Source of the DNA: a bacterium
Lineage (GTDB): Bacteria > UBP4 > UBA4092 > JAOAEQ01
DNA: 64,000 nucleotides
Assembly: GCA_026416715.1 (NCBI GenBank)
Contig: JAOAEQ010000010.1
Location: 1-64,000 of the forward strand
Reading direction: 5' to 3'
The number at the start of each line of letters is the position of its first letter. The first letter of the stretch is position 1. Made by a program: the position numbers and the translations under genes. The notes beneath the pieces are model-generated. The model searched no databases, had not been told where the DNA came from, and worked only from the letters and a program-made list of their open reading frames with translations. Below, in pieces: positions 19,603 through 29,176 of the stretch.

Positions 19603-19775
19603 ATTGGTGGTATTCGTTCTAACATGGTCATCGTTTTGAATTTTGAATCGTGACCAAAACTTTTTTAATGCAAAAACTCTGCTGTTATAGTAAACTAATT
19701 TAGGGGATTTAACAGCAAATATAATTTAAATATAGATTAACATGACCATTCAATAGCAAATATTATGGGGAATAT

Positions 19776-20924
19776 ATGCCAAAACAGACCCTAGTAAAAG
19801 ATAAACGGAAAGAAACGATTTCCATTTTAGAAACATTATTACAATGCAGTAACGTCTTAAATTCAACCTTACATGAAGAAGAAATCTTTGCCATGGTTAT
19901 GGATATGTCGAAGTCATTATTGAATGCGGAAGCGAGTTCGTTATTTGTCATTTCACCTACCGGAACAGAACTCTATGCAAAAACCGCTCGTGGGAAAAAA
20001 GGCGAATTAATCCAGGGAGTAACCCTTAAATTGGGACAGGGCATCGCGGGTTGGGTAGCGAAAACCGGGAAACCACTATTAGTTCCAAATGTAGCAAAAT
20101 CGAAATATTTTAATCCTTCGTTTGATAGTAAAAGTGGGTTTGAAACAAAGTCAATCATTTGTGTTCCATTGAAACGGAAAGATAAATGTATCGGTTGTTT
20201 AGAGGTGATCAATAAAAAGGATGGAAAGGAATTTACGTTACAAGACCAAGCGATTTTATCAGCGCTCGCTGACCAGATAGCTATCGCATTACAGAATGCT
20301 CATCTGTATGAGGAATTGAAGCAATCATATCTTGCAACGGTACAAACGCTTATTGGGGCAATCGAAGCGAAAGACCGATATACGAAAGGGCATTCCCAAC
20401 GGGTTTCCGAGTATGCGGTAGAAACTGCAAAACAGCTCAATCTTCCGGAAATGACTATTGAAGCGATTCGGATAGCTGCGTTGCTCCATGATATAGGGAA
20501 AATCGGGATTAGCGATAGTGTGCTCTGGAAACCAGATACCTTAACTGATGGAGAACGAGCGATGATTGAACAGCATCCGAGTATTGGCGCAAAAATATTA
20601 AGTGGTGCGGCTTTTCTTGCCGATAAAATTGATATGATTCGGTATCATCAGGAACGATATGATGGTCGAGGATATCCGGAAAAAATAAAAAAGGATAAAA
20701 TTCCGCTCGGGGCTCGAATTATTGCTATTTGTGATACGTTCGATGCATTAACTTCAACGCGACCGTATCGGCGAAGTAAATCTGGTGATGAAGCGATGCA
20801 AATTATTTTAAAAGAAAGCGGTACCCAGTTCGACCCAAAAGTTGCACAGGCATTTGAAAAAGCGTATCTGTCGACTATTCGAAATCGGGTAAAGGAAAAA
20901 GAGGAATTATTAGCCCCTGTTTAA
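19776..20924 (+). CDS. GAF domain plus HD-GYP domain signalling protein
   Basis: The protein has 382 residues and no membrane segment. An N-terminal GAF sensor domain (about 20-175) contains AKTARGKKGELIQGV, GIAGWVAKTGKPLLVPNV and SIICVPLKRKDKCIGCLEVINK. A C-terminal HD-GYP domain (about 190-370) keeps the full motif set: KDRYTKGHSQRVSEYA, LLHDIGKIGI, HPSIGAKIL, RYHQERYDGRGYP and ICDTFDALTSTRPYR. HD-GYP proteins hydrolyse cyclic di-GMP or related cyclic dinucleotides with a di- or tri-metal centre. The GAF domain probably gates this by a small ligand. No GGDEF or receiver domain is present. The glycogen genes that follow lie 84 bases downstream on the same strand, but a regulatory link is only suggested by position. 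Confidence 0.9.
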   Translation: MPKQTLVKDKRKETISILETLLQCSNVLNSTLHEEEIFAMVMDMSKSLLNAEASSLFVISPTGTELYAKTARGKKGELIQGVTLKLGQGIAGWVAKTGKPLLVPNVAKSKYFNPSFDSKSGFETKSIICVPLKRKDKCIGCLEVINKKDGKEFTLQDQAILSALADQIAIALQNAHLYEELKQSYLATVQTLIGAIEAKDRYTKGHSQRVSEYAVETAKQLNLPEMTIEAIRIAALLHDIGKIGISDSVLWKPDTLTDGERAMIEQHPSIGAKILSGAAFLADKIDMIRYHQERYDGRGYPEKIKKDKIPLGARIIAICDTFDALTSTRPYRRSKSGDEAMQIILKESGTQFDPKVAQAFEKAYLSTIRNRVKEKEELLAPV

Positions 20925-21008
20925 TGTTTGCTTAGATATCCATTGATAGGCATTAATTATAGGAATCTACGTTCTTAGCGGAGTATCTACAAACTCTTTA
21001 GGTACAGT

Positions 21009-22268
21009 ATGCAAACTACATTAGCGATGATATTAGCCGGAGGGAAAAGTTCTCCGCAAGATATTCTTTCCCGAAAACGAGCGAAATCAGCGATTCCATT
21101 CGGTGGGAAATACCGAATCATTGATTTTGTACTTAGCAATTGTGTTAATTCGGGTATATATGACATTGGGATTCTTGCGCAATATGCGCCGAAGTCGCTT
21201 GCGGAACATATTAAAGCAGGAAAACCGTGGGATTTAGACCGTCAGGTTGGCGGAGTTAGAATTCTGCAACCGTATCTTGGTCGAACTGAAGAAACTGGTT
21301 GGTATCGTGGAACCGCTGATGCGTTGTATCAGAATCTCGATTTCATTACTCAAAAGAATCCAAATTTTATCCTTGTTCTTTCTGGTGACCATATATATAA
21401 AATGGACTACCGGAAAATGCTCGAATTCCATCAGCAGAAAAATGCGCCGGTCACCATTGCTATTACGGAAGTATCGGAGTCTGATGCGAAACGATTAGGT
21501 ATTGTTCAAGTTGATAGTCGCGACCGGGTCGTTCATTTCGAAGAGAAACCGCAATATACGAAATCCAACCTCGCTTCAATGGGAATATATTTATTTAACA
21601 CCGACATGCTGTTAGAAAAATTGAATGATATTGGAAAGAATGAACGGTATGATATTGTTTTCCATATTCTTATAGAACTAATTCAACAACGGCTCGTGTA
21701 TGCATATCGGTTTTCAGGATATTGGAAAGATATCGGGGCAAACGCAGATTACTGGCAGGCAAACATGGATTTACTTGACGCATCAGACCGAACGGTTTTA
21801 TATAATCCTAGCTGGATTATTCATACTACTTCAGAACGAAAACCGCCGGTGCGATTTCATTCCAACGCTACCGTGCTCAACAGCCTTGTCGCCAATGGTT
21901 GCGTGATTGATGGATATGTAGAACATTCGATTCTTTTTCCTGGGGTACATGTTGCACGTCATGCTCGCGTAACCAACTCGGTGGTCATGCATCGAACCAT
22001 GATAAACGAGAATGCGACTATTGATTATGCGATTTTAGATAAAGATATCTGGATTGGTGCCGATAGTGTTATCGGCGGAAACGATATCCAACCGCAACCT
22101 TATGACCGGCAACAATTAGAACAATATATTACGGTGATTGGGAAAGGTGTCCAAATCCCATCACGAATGCACATTGGTCGAGGATGTCTACTTGACCCTG
22201 ATATTCCGAGTGATTTTTTCACAAATTTAGTTATTCCGAACCATTCATATATCAAGTATCAAAAATAA
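21009..22268 (+). CDS. GlgC-like ADP-glucose pyrophosphorylase paralogue with altered catalytic signature
   Basis: The 419-residue protein has the nucleotidyltransferase domain and C-terminal left-handed beta-helix of bacterial GlgC. Most family segments are intact ([61 protein letters not shown]). However, the pyrophosphorylase loop reads ILAGGKSSPQDILSRKRAKS, where GlgC normally has GG-x-G-x-R-L. The second glycine, the arginine and the leucine are all missing. That arginine acts on the triphosphate, so activity is probably low or absent. A regulatory or scaffold role with the adjacent intact GlgC is likely, similar in logic to GlgD in Firmicutes. Confidence 0.85.
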   Translation: MQTTLAMILAGGKSSPQDILSRKRAKSAIPFGGKYRIIDFVLSNCVNSGIYDIGILAQYAPKSLAEHIKAGKPWDLDRQVGGVRILQPYLGRTEETGWYRGTADALYQNLDFITQKNPNFILVLSGDHIYKMDYRKMLEFHQQKNAPVTIAITEVSESDAKRLGIVQVDSRDRVVHFEEKPQYTKSNLASMGIYLFNTDMLLEKLNDIGKNERYDIVFHILIELIQQRLVYAYRFSGYWKDIGANADYWQANMDLLDASDRTVLYNPSWIIHTTSERKPPVRFHSNATVLNSLVANGCVIDGYVEHSILFPGVHVARHARVTNSVVMHRTMINENATIDYAILDKDIWIGADSVIGGNDIQPQPYDRQQLEQYITVIGKGVQIPSRMHIGRGCLLDPDIPSDFFTNLVIPNHSYIKYQK

Positions 22269-22353
22269 CGATATTGCTGATTACATACTATTATGCAGTT
22301 AGAGCGGTAAGAAGGCTATTTCTTTCACCTCTAACGACAAATAAATTAATGTT

Positions 22354-23595
22354 ATGCGCCAGATAGTAGCTATGATTTTAGCCGGTGGTCAAGGAAACCG
22401 GCTATCCATTCTATCTGAAGAACGAGCAAAACCTGCAGTTCCGTTTGGCGGAAAATATCGACTGATTGACTTTACGTTAAGTAATTGTGTTAATTCCGGA
22501 ATTGTTGATATCGGTCTATTAACTCAATATCGACCGAGGTCACTCTATGAACATATTGAAATCGGTCGACCGTGGGACTTAGACCGTATGGATGGTGGGA
22601 TAACCATTTTACAACCGTACCTTGGGCAGAAACATGCTGAGTGGTACTCCGGTACTGCAGATGCAGTATATCAAAATTTATCTTTTTTAGAAGGGAAAAA
22701 ATGCCAATGGGTTTTTGTCCTTTCCGGTGACCATATTTATAAAATGGATTACACGAAAATGCTCGATTTTCATCGGGAACATTCTGCAGAATTAACCATT
22801 GCGGTTATCCCCGTTCCTATGCAAGAAGCATCACGGTTCGGTATAATGCAACTCGATGCACAAAAACGGATTATTGATTTTGAAGAGAAACCTGCGAATC
22901 CGAAAAGTAACCTCGCATCGATGGGAGTATATTTGTTTCAAAAAGAATTATTAATCGATGCGGTAACTAACGATGCTCAAGATGAATCTAGCGATCATGA
23001 TTTCGGAAAAAATATTATCCATAAATTAATTCATCACCATCGAGTATTTGGTTTTGAATTTCAAGGGTATTGGCGTGATGTCGGAACCGTTGCTTCGTAT
23101 TATGAGGCAAACATGGATTTGTTAACCACACCGCCATTACTTGACCTTGATGATCCAGATTGGGTCATCCATACTAAAAGTGAAGAACGACCGCCCGTTA
23201 AACTCAATAGCACAGCAACAGTCAGACGAAGTCTCGTTGCAAATGGATGTGTGATTAGCGGGTATGTCGAAAACTCGATATTATTCTCCGGTGTAATTAT
23301 CGAACCGGATGTGGTGGTTAAAGATTCGATTATTATGACTGATACTAAAATCAAACCACATACTATCATTGACCGTTGCATAATCGATAAACTCGTCGAA
23401 ATTGGAGAAAATAGCTATATCGGGTATGGTGAAATTGCAAATACTCCAAATTCGGGAATAACCATTGTTGGTAAAGCAGCGCAGATTCCGGCTTCGACCC
23501 GTATAGGACGCGGATGCATAATCGACGCAAAGGTTCAGGAAGCGGATTTTCCTAACCGCAATATTGAATCAGGTACCGTGATTCATCATAGGTAG
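22354..23595 (+). CDS. glgC: glucose-1-phosphate adenylyltransferase
   Basis: This 413-residue enzyme makes ADP-glucose from glucose-1-phosphate and ATP, the committed step of bacterial glycogen synthesis. All signature segments are intact: [57 protein letters not shown] (catalytic Asp), FEEKP and YWRDVGTV. The last 120 residues are the beta-helix region with hexapeptide-like turns, which carries oligomerisation and allosteric sites. It lies 85 bases after its degenerate paralogue, so the two are probably co-expressed and may form a mixed tetramer. No glgA or glgB is in the window. Confidence 0.95.
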   Translation: MRQIVAMILAGGQGNRLSILSEERAKPAVPFGGKYRLIDFTLSNCVNSGIVDIGLLTQYRPRSLYEHIEIGRPWDLDRMDGGITILQPYLGQKHAEWYSGTADAVYQNLSFLEGKKCQWVFVLSGDHIYKMDYTKMLDFHREHSAELTIAVIPVPMQEASRFGIMQLDAQKRIIDFEEKPANPKSNLASMGVYLFQKELLIDAVTNDAQDESSDHDFGKNIIHKLIHHHRVFGFEFQGYWRDVGTVASYYEANMDLLTTPPLLDLDDPDWVIHTKSEERPPVKLNSTATVRRSLVANGCVISGYVENSILFSGVIIEPDVVVKDSIIMTDTKIKPHTIIDRCIIDKLVEIGENSYIGYGEIANTPNSGITIVGKAAQIPASTRIGRGCIIDAKVQEADFPNRNIESGTVIHHR

Positions 23596-23749
23596 ACCTC
23601 CAAAAACTAATTGTCAAGCGCAAAAATATCTCATAACCATTAAGCTACTTTAACGCAATCTTACTGTTGCAATCTAATATGGTAACAATTCGAATTCGGG
23701 CTTCAACTTCGATATCAGTAACCTATAAATTTGATATTGGTATTCAAAA

Positions 23750-24766
23750 ATGGCGATTATTGAAGTAAACCAACTCTATAAAACATTTCGAGTACATAAA
23801 AAAGAACCGGGGTTATGGAATTCGTTAAAAAGTTTGGTTTCGCGAAACTATCAAACTATTGAAGCGGTTAAACAGATTAGTTTTCAGATTGAAGAAGGTG
23901 AATTGGTCGGTTTTATTGGACCGAACGGCGCTGGAAAAACGACTACCCTCAAAATGCTCTCCGGACTCCTATATCCAACAGGAGGCACCGCTCGCGTTCT
24001 TGGATATATTCCGTGGGAGCGACATAATTCGTATCGCCGTCAGTTCTCCCTGGTTATGGGGAATAAAAACCAATTATGGTGGGATCTACCGGCAATAGAA
24101 TCGTTTTTGGTTAATAAAGAAATCTATGGAATCACGAACAACGAATATCATTCGTTATTAGACGAACTGGTAACGATGCTTGAGGTTAAAGAGAAATTGA
24201 AGGTTCCGGTTCGCGAACTGTCTTTAGGAGAACGAATGAAACTAGAATTAATCGCTGCATTACTCCATTCGCCAAAAGTCTTATTTCTAGATGAACCGAC
24301 TATAGGATTAGATGTTATTTCACAAAAGAAGGTTCGCGATTTTGTCCGTGATTATAATCGAAGGAAAAAAACGACGATTATCCTTACCAGTCACTATATA
24401 GGAGATATCCAGGAACTTTGCCACCGAGTGATTATCATTGACCACGGTCGGATTATTTTCGATGGTGCATTAGAAACAATTGTTAATCAAGTTGCGGATT
24501 ATAAATTGGTAACGATTGATTTCGCTTATAGGATAACGAAAGAAGAACTTGAACCGTTCGGTGAAATTGTACAAATCCATGATTCTCGCGCGATTATGAA
24601 AATCAAACGAACTGATACTACACGAGTTTCCGCACAGTTACTCAGCCAATTTGAAATTAATGATATTGATATCGAAGAAGAACCGATCGAAGATATCATC
24701 CGTTCGGTTCTATCTGGAGATAAAACAATAAGAGATCCGACGGATTCCATTCCAGCGTCACCATAG
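23750..24766 (+). CDS. ABC-2 type exporter, ATP-binding subunit
   Basis: The 338-residue ATPase has Walker A GPNGAGKTTTLK, Q-loop region SLVMGNKNQLWWDL, signature LSLGERMKLELIAALL, Walker B VLFLDEPTIGLD and switch histidine TSHY. The leading 30 residues before the core and the 100-residue C-terminal extension match the COG4586-type ATPases that pair with two DUF990-like permeases, which follow here. Substrates of this family are poorly known; viologen/drug export has been reported for related systems. It would sit on the inner face of the cytoplasmic membrane. The three genes form one transcription unit. Confidence 0.92.
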   Translation: MAIIEVNQLYKTFRVHKKEPGLWNSLKSLVSRNYQTIEAVKQISFQIEEGELVGFIGPNGAGKTTTLKMLSGLLYPTGGTARVLGYIPWERHNSYRRQFSLVMGNKNQLWWDLPAIESFLVNKEIYGITNNEYHSLLDELVTMLEVKEKLKVPVRELSLGERMKLELIAALLHSPKVLFLDEPTIGLDVISQKKVRDFVRDYNRRKKTTIILTSHYIGDIQELCHRVIIIDHGRIIFDGALETIVNQVADYKLVTIDFAYRITKEELEPFGEIVQIHDSRAIMKIKRTDTTRVSAQLLSQFEINDIDIEEEPIEDIIRSVLSGDKTIRDPTDSIPASP

Positions 24767-24841
24767 AATACGTTAAGTCTAAAACGTAAAAAATAATTAT
24801 TCGTTTTAACTATGTTCACTCCGACTAAACTTTTTTATCCA

Positions 24842-25648
24842 ATGAAAAAATATATTAAAGTAATTGAAGTCGGAATGCAAAATAGTTTTGTTTACCGATA
24901 TAACTTTTTTATTCAAACAATATTCCAATTCGTTCCTTTGATAACCACAATTTTGCTTTGGTCAGCAGCATACGAAGGGAAAAATGCTACGGCTACCATT
25001 GCGGATTATACCTTGAAGAATATGATTGGATATTATATTATGGCGATGATTGCCGGAAATGTGGTTGGAAACTGGTGGCAAGATTTCCAGATTAGTGAGG
25101 AAATCAGAAATGGGCAATTGAATAAATATTTGATTCGCCCAGTGAGTTATTTAGGATATCGGTTAAGTATGGTTATATCAAATAAAATGGTGTACATAGC
25201 CGTGATTACCATCCCGCTTGTGGTCGGATTATTTTTCTTCCGTCGTTATTTTCCTTTGCCAGTAAACTTGGTGATACTAGGGTTATTTATCGGTTCACTT
25301 CTGCTAACCTTATTAATGAATTTTTTGCTTTCATTTTGTATCGGATTAATCTCTTTCTGGATGCTAGAAGTTTCGACATTATTTTTTATTTTTTATGGTT
25401 TACAATATTTATTATCCGGCGGGTTATTCCCATTGGATCTATTACCTAAACCAATTTATACCATCACTACCTATCTCCCATTTTATTATCAAACATTTTT
25501 TCCCGTTTCGATGTACATGGGCAAATTCACTATGCCCGAAATTATTCGCGCGATTTCGATTCAGATTGTTTGGGTAATTGCGATGTATCTTTTAGCAAAA
25601 TCTCTTTGGCATCTTGGCTTGAAACGATATTCCGCAGCCGGAGGATAG
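24842..25648 (+). CDS. ABC-2 type exporter, permease 1
   Basis: This membrane protein of about 268 residues has six hydrophobic segments, starting MKKYIKVIEVGMQNSFVYR, and an amphipathic loop EEIRNGQLNKYLIRPVSYLG. That loop is typical of COG4587-type permeases ('G.l...L.rPi.y'). The ATG at 24842 gives the usual family start; the in-frame ATG at 24812 would add 10 residues, and neither has a clear ribosome site. It forms the transmembrane path with the next gene product, driven by the ATPase encoded 75 bases upstream. Confidence 0.88.
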   Translation: MKKYIKVIEVGMQNSFVYRYNFFIQTIFQFVPLITTILLWSAAYEGKNATATIADYTLKNMIGYYIMAMIAGNVVGNWWQDFQISEEIRNGQLNKYLIRPVSYLGYRLSMVISNKMVYIAVITIPLVVGLFFFRRYFPLPVNLVILGLFIGSLLLTLLMNFLLSFCIGLISFWMLEVSTLFFIFYGLQYLLSGGLFPLDLLPKPIYTITTYLPFYYQTFFPVSMYMGKFTMPEIIRAISIQIVWVIAMYLLAKSLWHLGLKRYSAAGG

Positions 25649-25725
25649 GGTTTGCTTCGGGGAAATTCATACGATTGGGTTTAAACAATTTATTTGATTG
25701 TTGAATTTTAGATTTTATAACTACC

Positions 25726-26511
25726 ATGAAATATTTCAAATTATATTTAAGTTTCTTTCGGAATTGTTTAATTCGTGAGATGATGTTCCGCGGGAATTTC
25801 GTTATTCGGATACTAACGGAAATTGTCTGGTTAGGATTATATATTGTGTTTGTAGAAGTATTATTTTCGCATGTTGAAGTTCTTGCAGGATGGACAAAAT
25901 TTGAAATGTTACTTCTTTTCGGAACAAGTCATATCATTAGTCAAGCGTTTGAAGGACTGTTCTTTGTCAATTGTATCGAATTGCCGGAAAGCATCCGAAC
26001 TGGTAACCTCGATTTTGCTCTAATTAAACCAATTAACGCTCAATTCCTCATTTCAACTCGGTTTATTGATTTAGGTGCAATCACAAATATTTTCATCGGA
26101 TTTATTGTCGTCGGATATTCTTTGCTTAACTTACCCTATACCTTCAGCCTATCTAACATGCTGCTCTATCTCTTATTAATTATCAACGGAATGATGATTT
26201 ATTATGCAATAATGTTTATTCTAATGACCATTAGCTTCTGGACGATTCGCGGGGAAGGCATGATTTCGGTATACTATCAATCAACGAATTTCGCACGGCA
26301 ACCAGCTGAAATATATCGTGGGCTCCTAAAACTTATTCTAACGTTTGTATTCCCCATGCTAGTTATCGTTAATTTTCCTGTTAAAGCAATTCTGAACGCA
26401 TTATCCGGCTGGTTGGTTCTCTATGGTTTAATTGCGGGATTAATTCTTCTGTACGCCAGCCACCGATTCTGGAGTTTCGCGGTTAAAGACTATCGAAGCG
26501 CCAGTAGCTAA
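25726..26511 (+). CDS. ABC-2 type exporter, permease 2
   Basis: This 261-residue, six-helix membrane protein has the paired motif LPESIRTGNLDFALIKPINAQ after the second helix, the hallmark of COG3694-type permeases that go with COG4586/4587 partners. It also has FARQPAEIYRGLLK in the periplasmic-to-membrane transition. It completes the three-gene exporter and lies 77 bases after permease 1. The substrate is unknown; no biosynthetic gene is adjacent. Confidence 0.88.
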   Translation: MKYFKLYLSFFRNCLIREMMFRGNFVIRILTEIVWLGLYIVFVEVLFSHVEVLAGWTKFEMLLLFGTSHIISQAFEGLFFVNCIELPESIRTGNLDFALIKPINAQFLISTRFIDLGAITNIFIGFIVVGYSLLNLPYTFSLSNMLLYLLLIINGMMIYYAIMFILMTISFWTIRGEGMISVYYQSTNFARQPAEIYRGLLKLILTFVFPMLVIVNFPVKAILNALSGWLVLYGLIAGLILLYASHRFWSFAVKDYRSASS

Positions 26512-26609
26512 CTAAGGGCTAAACCTGCCTTAAAAGTAAACCGCAACCAAATACCTAGTTCATACATACGTAGTGTAACAAAATCATCTTGCGCTTTGCG
26601 ATTAAGAAT

Positions 26610-27002
26610 TTATTTATTCGCTGCGAATAGTGCTTTAACCGAATCCCGCATTAAAACGATAATCGTTAACACGCCGAGGATGGTTCCGAACGGCGTAAAG
26701 ATACATTCAATTCCAGCGATTACCATACAGAACATCCACGATTTGCGTTGTTTAAGTTTCCTTGCGTTAATGAACATTAGAATAGCGAGCGTCCATCCGG
26801 CTAAAATTAACGATAAACCAAAAAATAAGAAAAACCAGCCTAAAAATGTTAGTGGTACATCTCTAGTTTCAAATTCCCCCAGTAAAAAGACTAGTCCTAC
26901 TCCAACATAAATGAGAAATATACAAGAAAATAATATCACTAACCCACCGACAATATAATGGAATACAGATAAAATATTCAGATGCTGTTCATCTTGGGTC
27001 AT
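26610..27002 (-). CDS. small four-helix membrane protein, unknown
   Basis: The 130-residue protein has a polar start (MTQDEQHLNILSVFHYIVGG) and four hydrophobic segments (about 13-42, 49-76, 88-105 and 107-118) with basic residues between segments 2 and 3 (NARKLKQRKS). This resembles small membrane proteins seen in planctomycete- and acidobacterium-like genomes, with no known function. An AGAGGG ribosome site 7 bases before ATG supports the start. A frame on the opposite strand overlaps it but has poor composition and no initiation site. The gene is convergent to the exporter and divergent from mazG. Confidence 0.75.
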   Translation of the reverse strand: MTQDEQHLNILSVFHYIVGGLVILFSCIFLIYVGVGLVFLLGEFETRDVPLTFLGWFFLFFGLSLILAGWTLAILMFINARKLKQRKSWMFCMVIAGIECIFTPFGTILGVLTIIVLMRDSVKALFAANK

Positions 27003-27204
27003 AACGTAACCCTCTGGTATTAGCTATGAAACGATATGAACTCATTATAGATAGTAACGATACTCTCGGTCAAATTGTTCGCCTTGATTCTATCCATGTG
27101 GTGTTGAACTTTTCTATTATTTTTCTCCGCTTGACAGAGGTAGCATTGTAGTTTAAGTTAGATTGTCAAAATTACTTTCTGTGTTTTCTATTACAAACGT
27201 TTTT

Positions 27205-28029
27205 ATGCCGAAATCTGATTTCGATAAACTCGTTGAATTGATGGATAAACTGCGTGAACCTGGCGGATGTCCTTGGGATCGCGAACAGACCGCAGCTTCT
27301 TTAAAACCATATATTATTGAAGAAGCGTATGAGGTGGTTGAAGCGATTGATAACCCTGACCAGAATATACTGAAAGAAGAACTAGGCGATTTATTATTTC
27401 AAACCTTATTCTTAGCGCGAATCGCAAAAGAAAAAAAGCTGTTCGATATTTACGATGTTCTTCGGTATGCCTATCAGAAGATGGTGAACCGGCATCCGCA
27501 TGTTTTCGGTAAGAAAACTTTAAAAACAGCGGAAGCGGTTCTCCAGAACTGGGAACGAATTAAACGGAAAGAAAAAGGGAACTCGCAACAGTCTATTTTT
27601 GAAGGGCTACCTAAAAATCTGCCGGCGCTGATTAAAGCGCATCGGGTACAAGACCGGGTTTCTCGAGTCGGATTCGATTGGGAACATATCGAACCAGCAT
27701 TAGCAAAAGTTGAAGAAGAACTAGCTGAGTTTAAAGCATCGATCTCTCATAACCAACTCGACCGAGCACAGGAAGAACTGGGCGACCTATTTTTCGCTCT
27801 AGTTAACGTTGCTCGGTTCATGAAAGCTGACCCGGAACAAACCTTGCATCGAACGGTGGATAAATTTATCCACCGGTTTGCATATATCGAAAAGAAAGTT
27901 GCCCGTTCAGGGAAAAAATTCGATGAATTTACTTTAGAACAACTCGATAAATTTTGGGAAGAAGCAAAAAAGACCGAGTTGAAGAACGGAAAAAGGAAGT
28001 CTACGTCGCTACGAAGAAAAAGAAACTAA
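27205..28029 (+). CDS. mazG: nucleoside triphosphate pyrophosphohydrolase MazG
   Basis: The protein has about 274 residues with two MazG folds. The first holds the metal-binding set LREPGGCPWDREQT, EEAYEVVEAID and KEELGDLLFQ. The second repeats it as KVEEELAEFK and EELGDLFFALVN. MazG hydrolyses (d)NTPs to NMP and pyrophosphate and cleans up non-canonical nucleotides. The start at 27205 (MPKSDFDKLVELMDKL) gives the family's usual N-terminus; a TTG at 27163 is in frame but adds residues without similarity. It is a single gene with no obvious partner. Confidence 0.93.
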   Translation: MPKSDFDKLVELMDKLREPGGCPWDREQTAASLKPYIIEEAYEVVEAIDNPDQNILKEELGDLLFQTLFLARIAKEKKLFDIYDVLRYAYQKMVNRHPHVFGKKTLKTAEAVLQNWERIKRKEKGNSQQSIFEGLPKNLPALIKAHRVQDRVSRVGFDWEHIEPALAKVEEELAEFKASISHNQLDRAQEELGDLFFALVNVARFMKADPEQTLHRTVDKFIHRFAYIEKKVARSGKKFDEFTLEQLDKFWEEAKKTELKNGKRKSTSLRRKRN

Positions 28030-28056
28030 AAATATTCAATGTACCATGAGCAATGA

Positions 28057-28110
28057 GCAATTAAGTTCATAAACAGTATAATCTGAGCAATCTGCGGATA
28101 ATACTAATTG
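28057..28110. repeat. low-complexity intergenic repeat-like segment
   Basis: The gap before the epimerase gene contains ATGAGCAATGAGCAAT (a tandem duplicate) and AATCTGAGCAATCTGCGGAT, another tandem-like pair. These resemble short filler repeats in the gaps of related-looking genomes. Confidence 0.35.
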
Positions 28111-28126
28111 AAAGGGGTTTTATAAT

Positions 28127-29176
28127 ATGAAAGTCCATTATCAGATACGCGAGATGCATCCAGTAGTCCCGTTTCGGATATCGCGAGAAACGAAAACGGT
28201 TGTTCGCAATTTATTTCTGGAATTAGATGAAGGGATTGGTGAAGCATCACCCTGCCCTTATTTCGGGGATACGCTCGATACTCGGTTCGGTGAAATGGCA
28301 GATGTTATCAGCCAGCTTGGCGATGAGCCGTTTGAGATTGAGGAAATCATGCGCCGGGTATCGCGAATAACAAGTAGCCGGGTTCTCCGTGCAGCAGTGG
28401 ATATTGCGCTTCACGATTTAATCGGCAAAAAACTCGGAAAACCGTTATATCTTCTCTTCGGCTTGAATCGAAAACGGGCACCGCAAAGCACGTTCACTAT
28501 CGGTATTGATAAAACTGAAACGATGGTTGAACAAGCGGTTAAAGCTGCAAAACAGTTCCCGCTATTAAAAATCAAACTTGGCGGACCGGATGATTTAAAT
28601 GTGATGCGGAAAATGCGGGAAGCGTTACCGAAACATACATTCCGTGTGGATGCAAATGGCGGATGGCATGATGCGAAAGAAGCATTAAAGTATATTGACG
28701 CATTAGCGGAACTGAATATCGAATTTGTTGAACAGCCGTTACCACCGACCGCAGCCGAAGATTTGAAGAAAGTATTTCAGAAATCAAAATTGCCAATTAT
28801 CCTTGACGAAAGTGTCCGCGAAAGTAGCGATGTCCCGAAAGTTATCGGACAATGTCATGGAATTAATATTAAACTGATGAAGTGCGGCGGGATTCGGGAA
28901 GCACTACGAACCATTCATACCGCCCGCGCACATGGATTGCAAGTTATGCTCGGATGTATGCTCGAAAGTTCAGTTGCAGTAACTGCAGCTGCGCATATTT
29001 CGCCGTTAGTCGATTATGCAGATTTAGATGGTGCGATACTGCTCGCTGATGACCCATATATCGGAATGAAACTTGAACATGGTTGGATTCGGTTGCCGGA
29101 CGCACCAGGACTCGGTGTCCATCTGCGAAGTAACCAAAATCATATGGGGGTAAAATCAGATGTTAAAGTTATATAA
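28127..29176 (+). CDS. enolase-superfamily dipeptide epimerase (L-Ala-D/L-Glu epimerase type)
   Basis: This 349-residue member of the muconate-lactonising subgroup has the catalytic lysine in LLKIKLGG (near 147-149) and metal ligands in RVDANGGW (near 175), EFVEQPLPP (near 201) and LDESV (near 226). The second lysine is in IKLMKCGGIREAL (near 250). The ending DLDGAILLADDPY carries the D-x-D pattern that binds the alpha-ammonium group of dipeptides in L-Ala-D/L-Glu epimerases. It probably recycles murein peptide by epimerising L-Ala-D-Glu; other dipeptide specificities are possible. The start has GGGG about 10 bases upstream. The 3' end overlaps the alkaline phosphatase gene by 17 bases. Confidence 0.85.
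   Translation: MKVHYQIREMHPVVPFRISRETKTVVRNLFLELDEGIGEASPCPYFGDTLDTRFGEMADVISQLGDEPFEIEEIMRRVSRITSSRVLRAAVDIALHDLIGKKLGKPLYLLFGLNRKRAPQSTFTIGIDKTETMVEQAVKAAKQFPLLKIKLGGPDDLNVMRKMREALPKHTFRVDANGGWHDAKEALKYIDALAELNIEFVEQPLPPTAAEDLKKVFQKSKLPIILDESVRESSDVPKVIGQCHGINIKLMKCGGIREALRTIHTARAHGLQVMLGCMLESSVAVTAAAHISPLVDYADLDGAILLADDPYIGMKLEHGWIRLPDAPGLGVHLRSNQNHMGVKSDVKVI

Noticed and set aside
26596-26910. A 104-codon plus-strand frame over the small membrane protein gene
   Set aside because: It has poor amino acid composition and no ribosome site. The minus-strand frame has a ribosome site and a clear four-helix membrane pattern.
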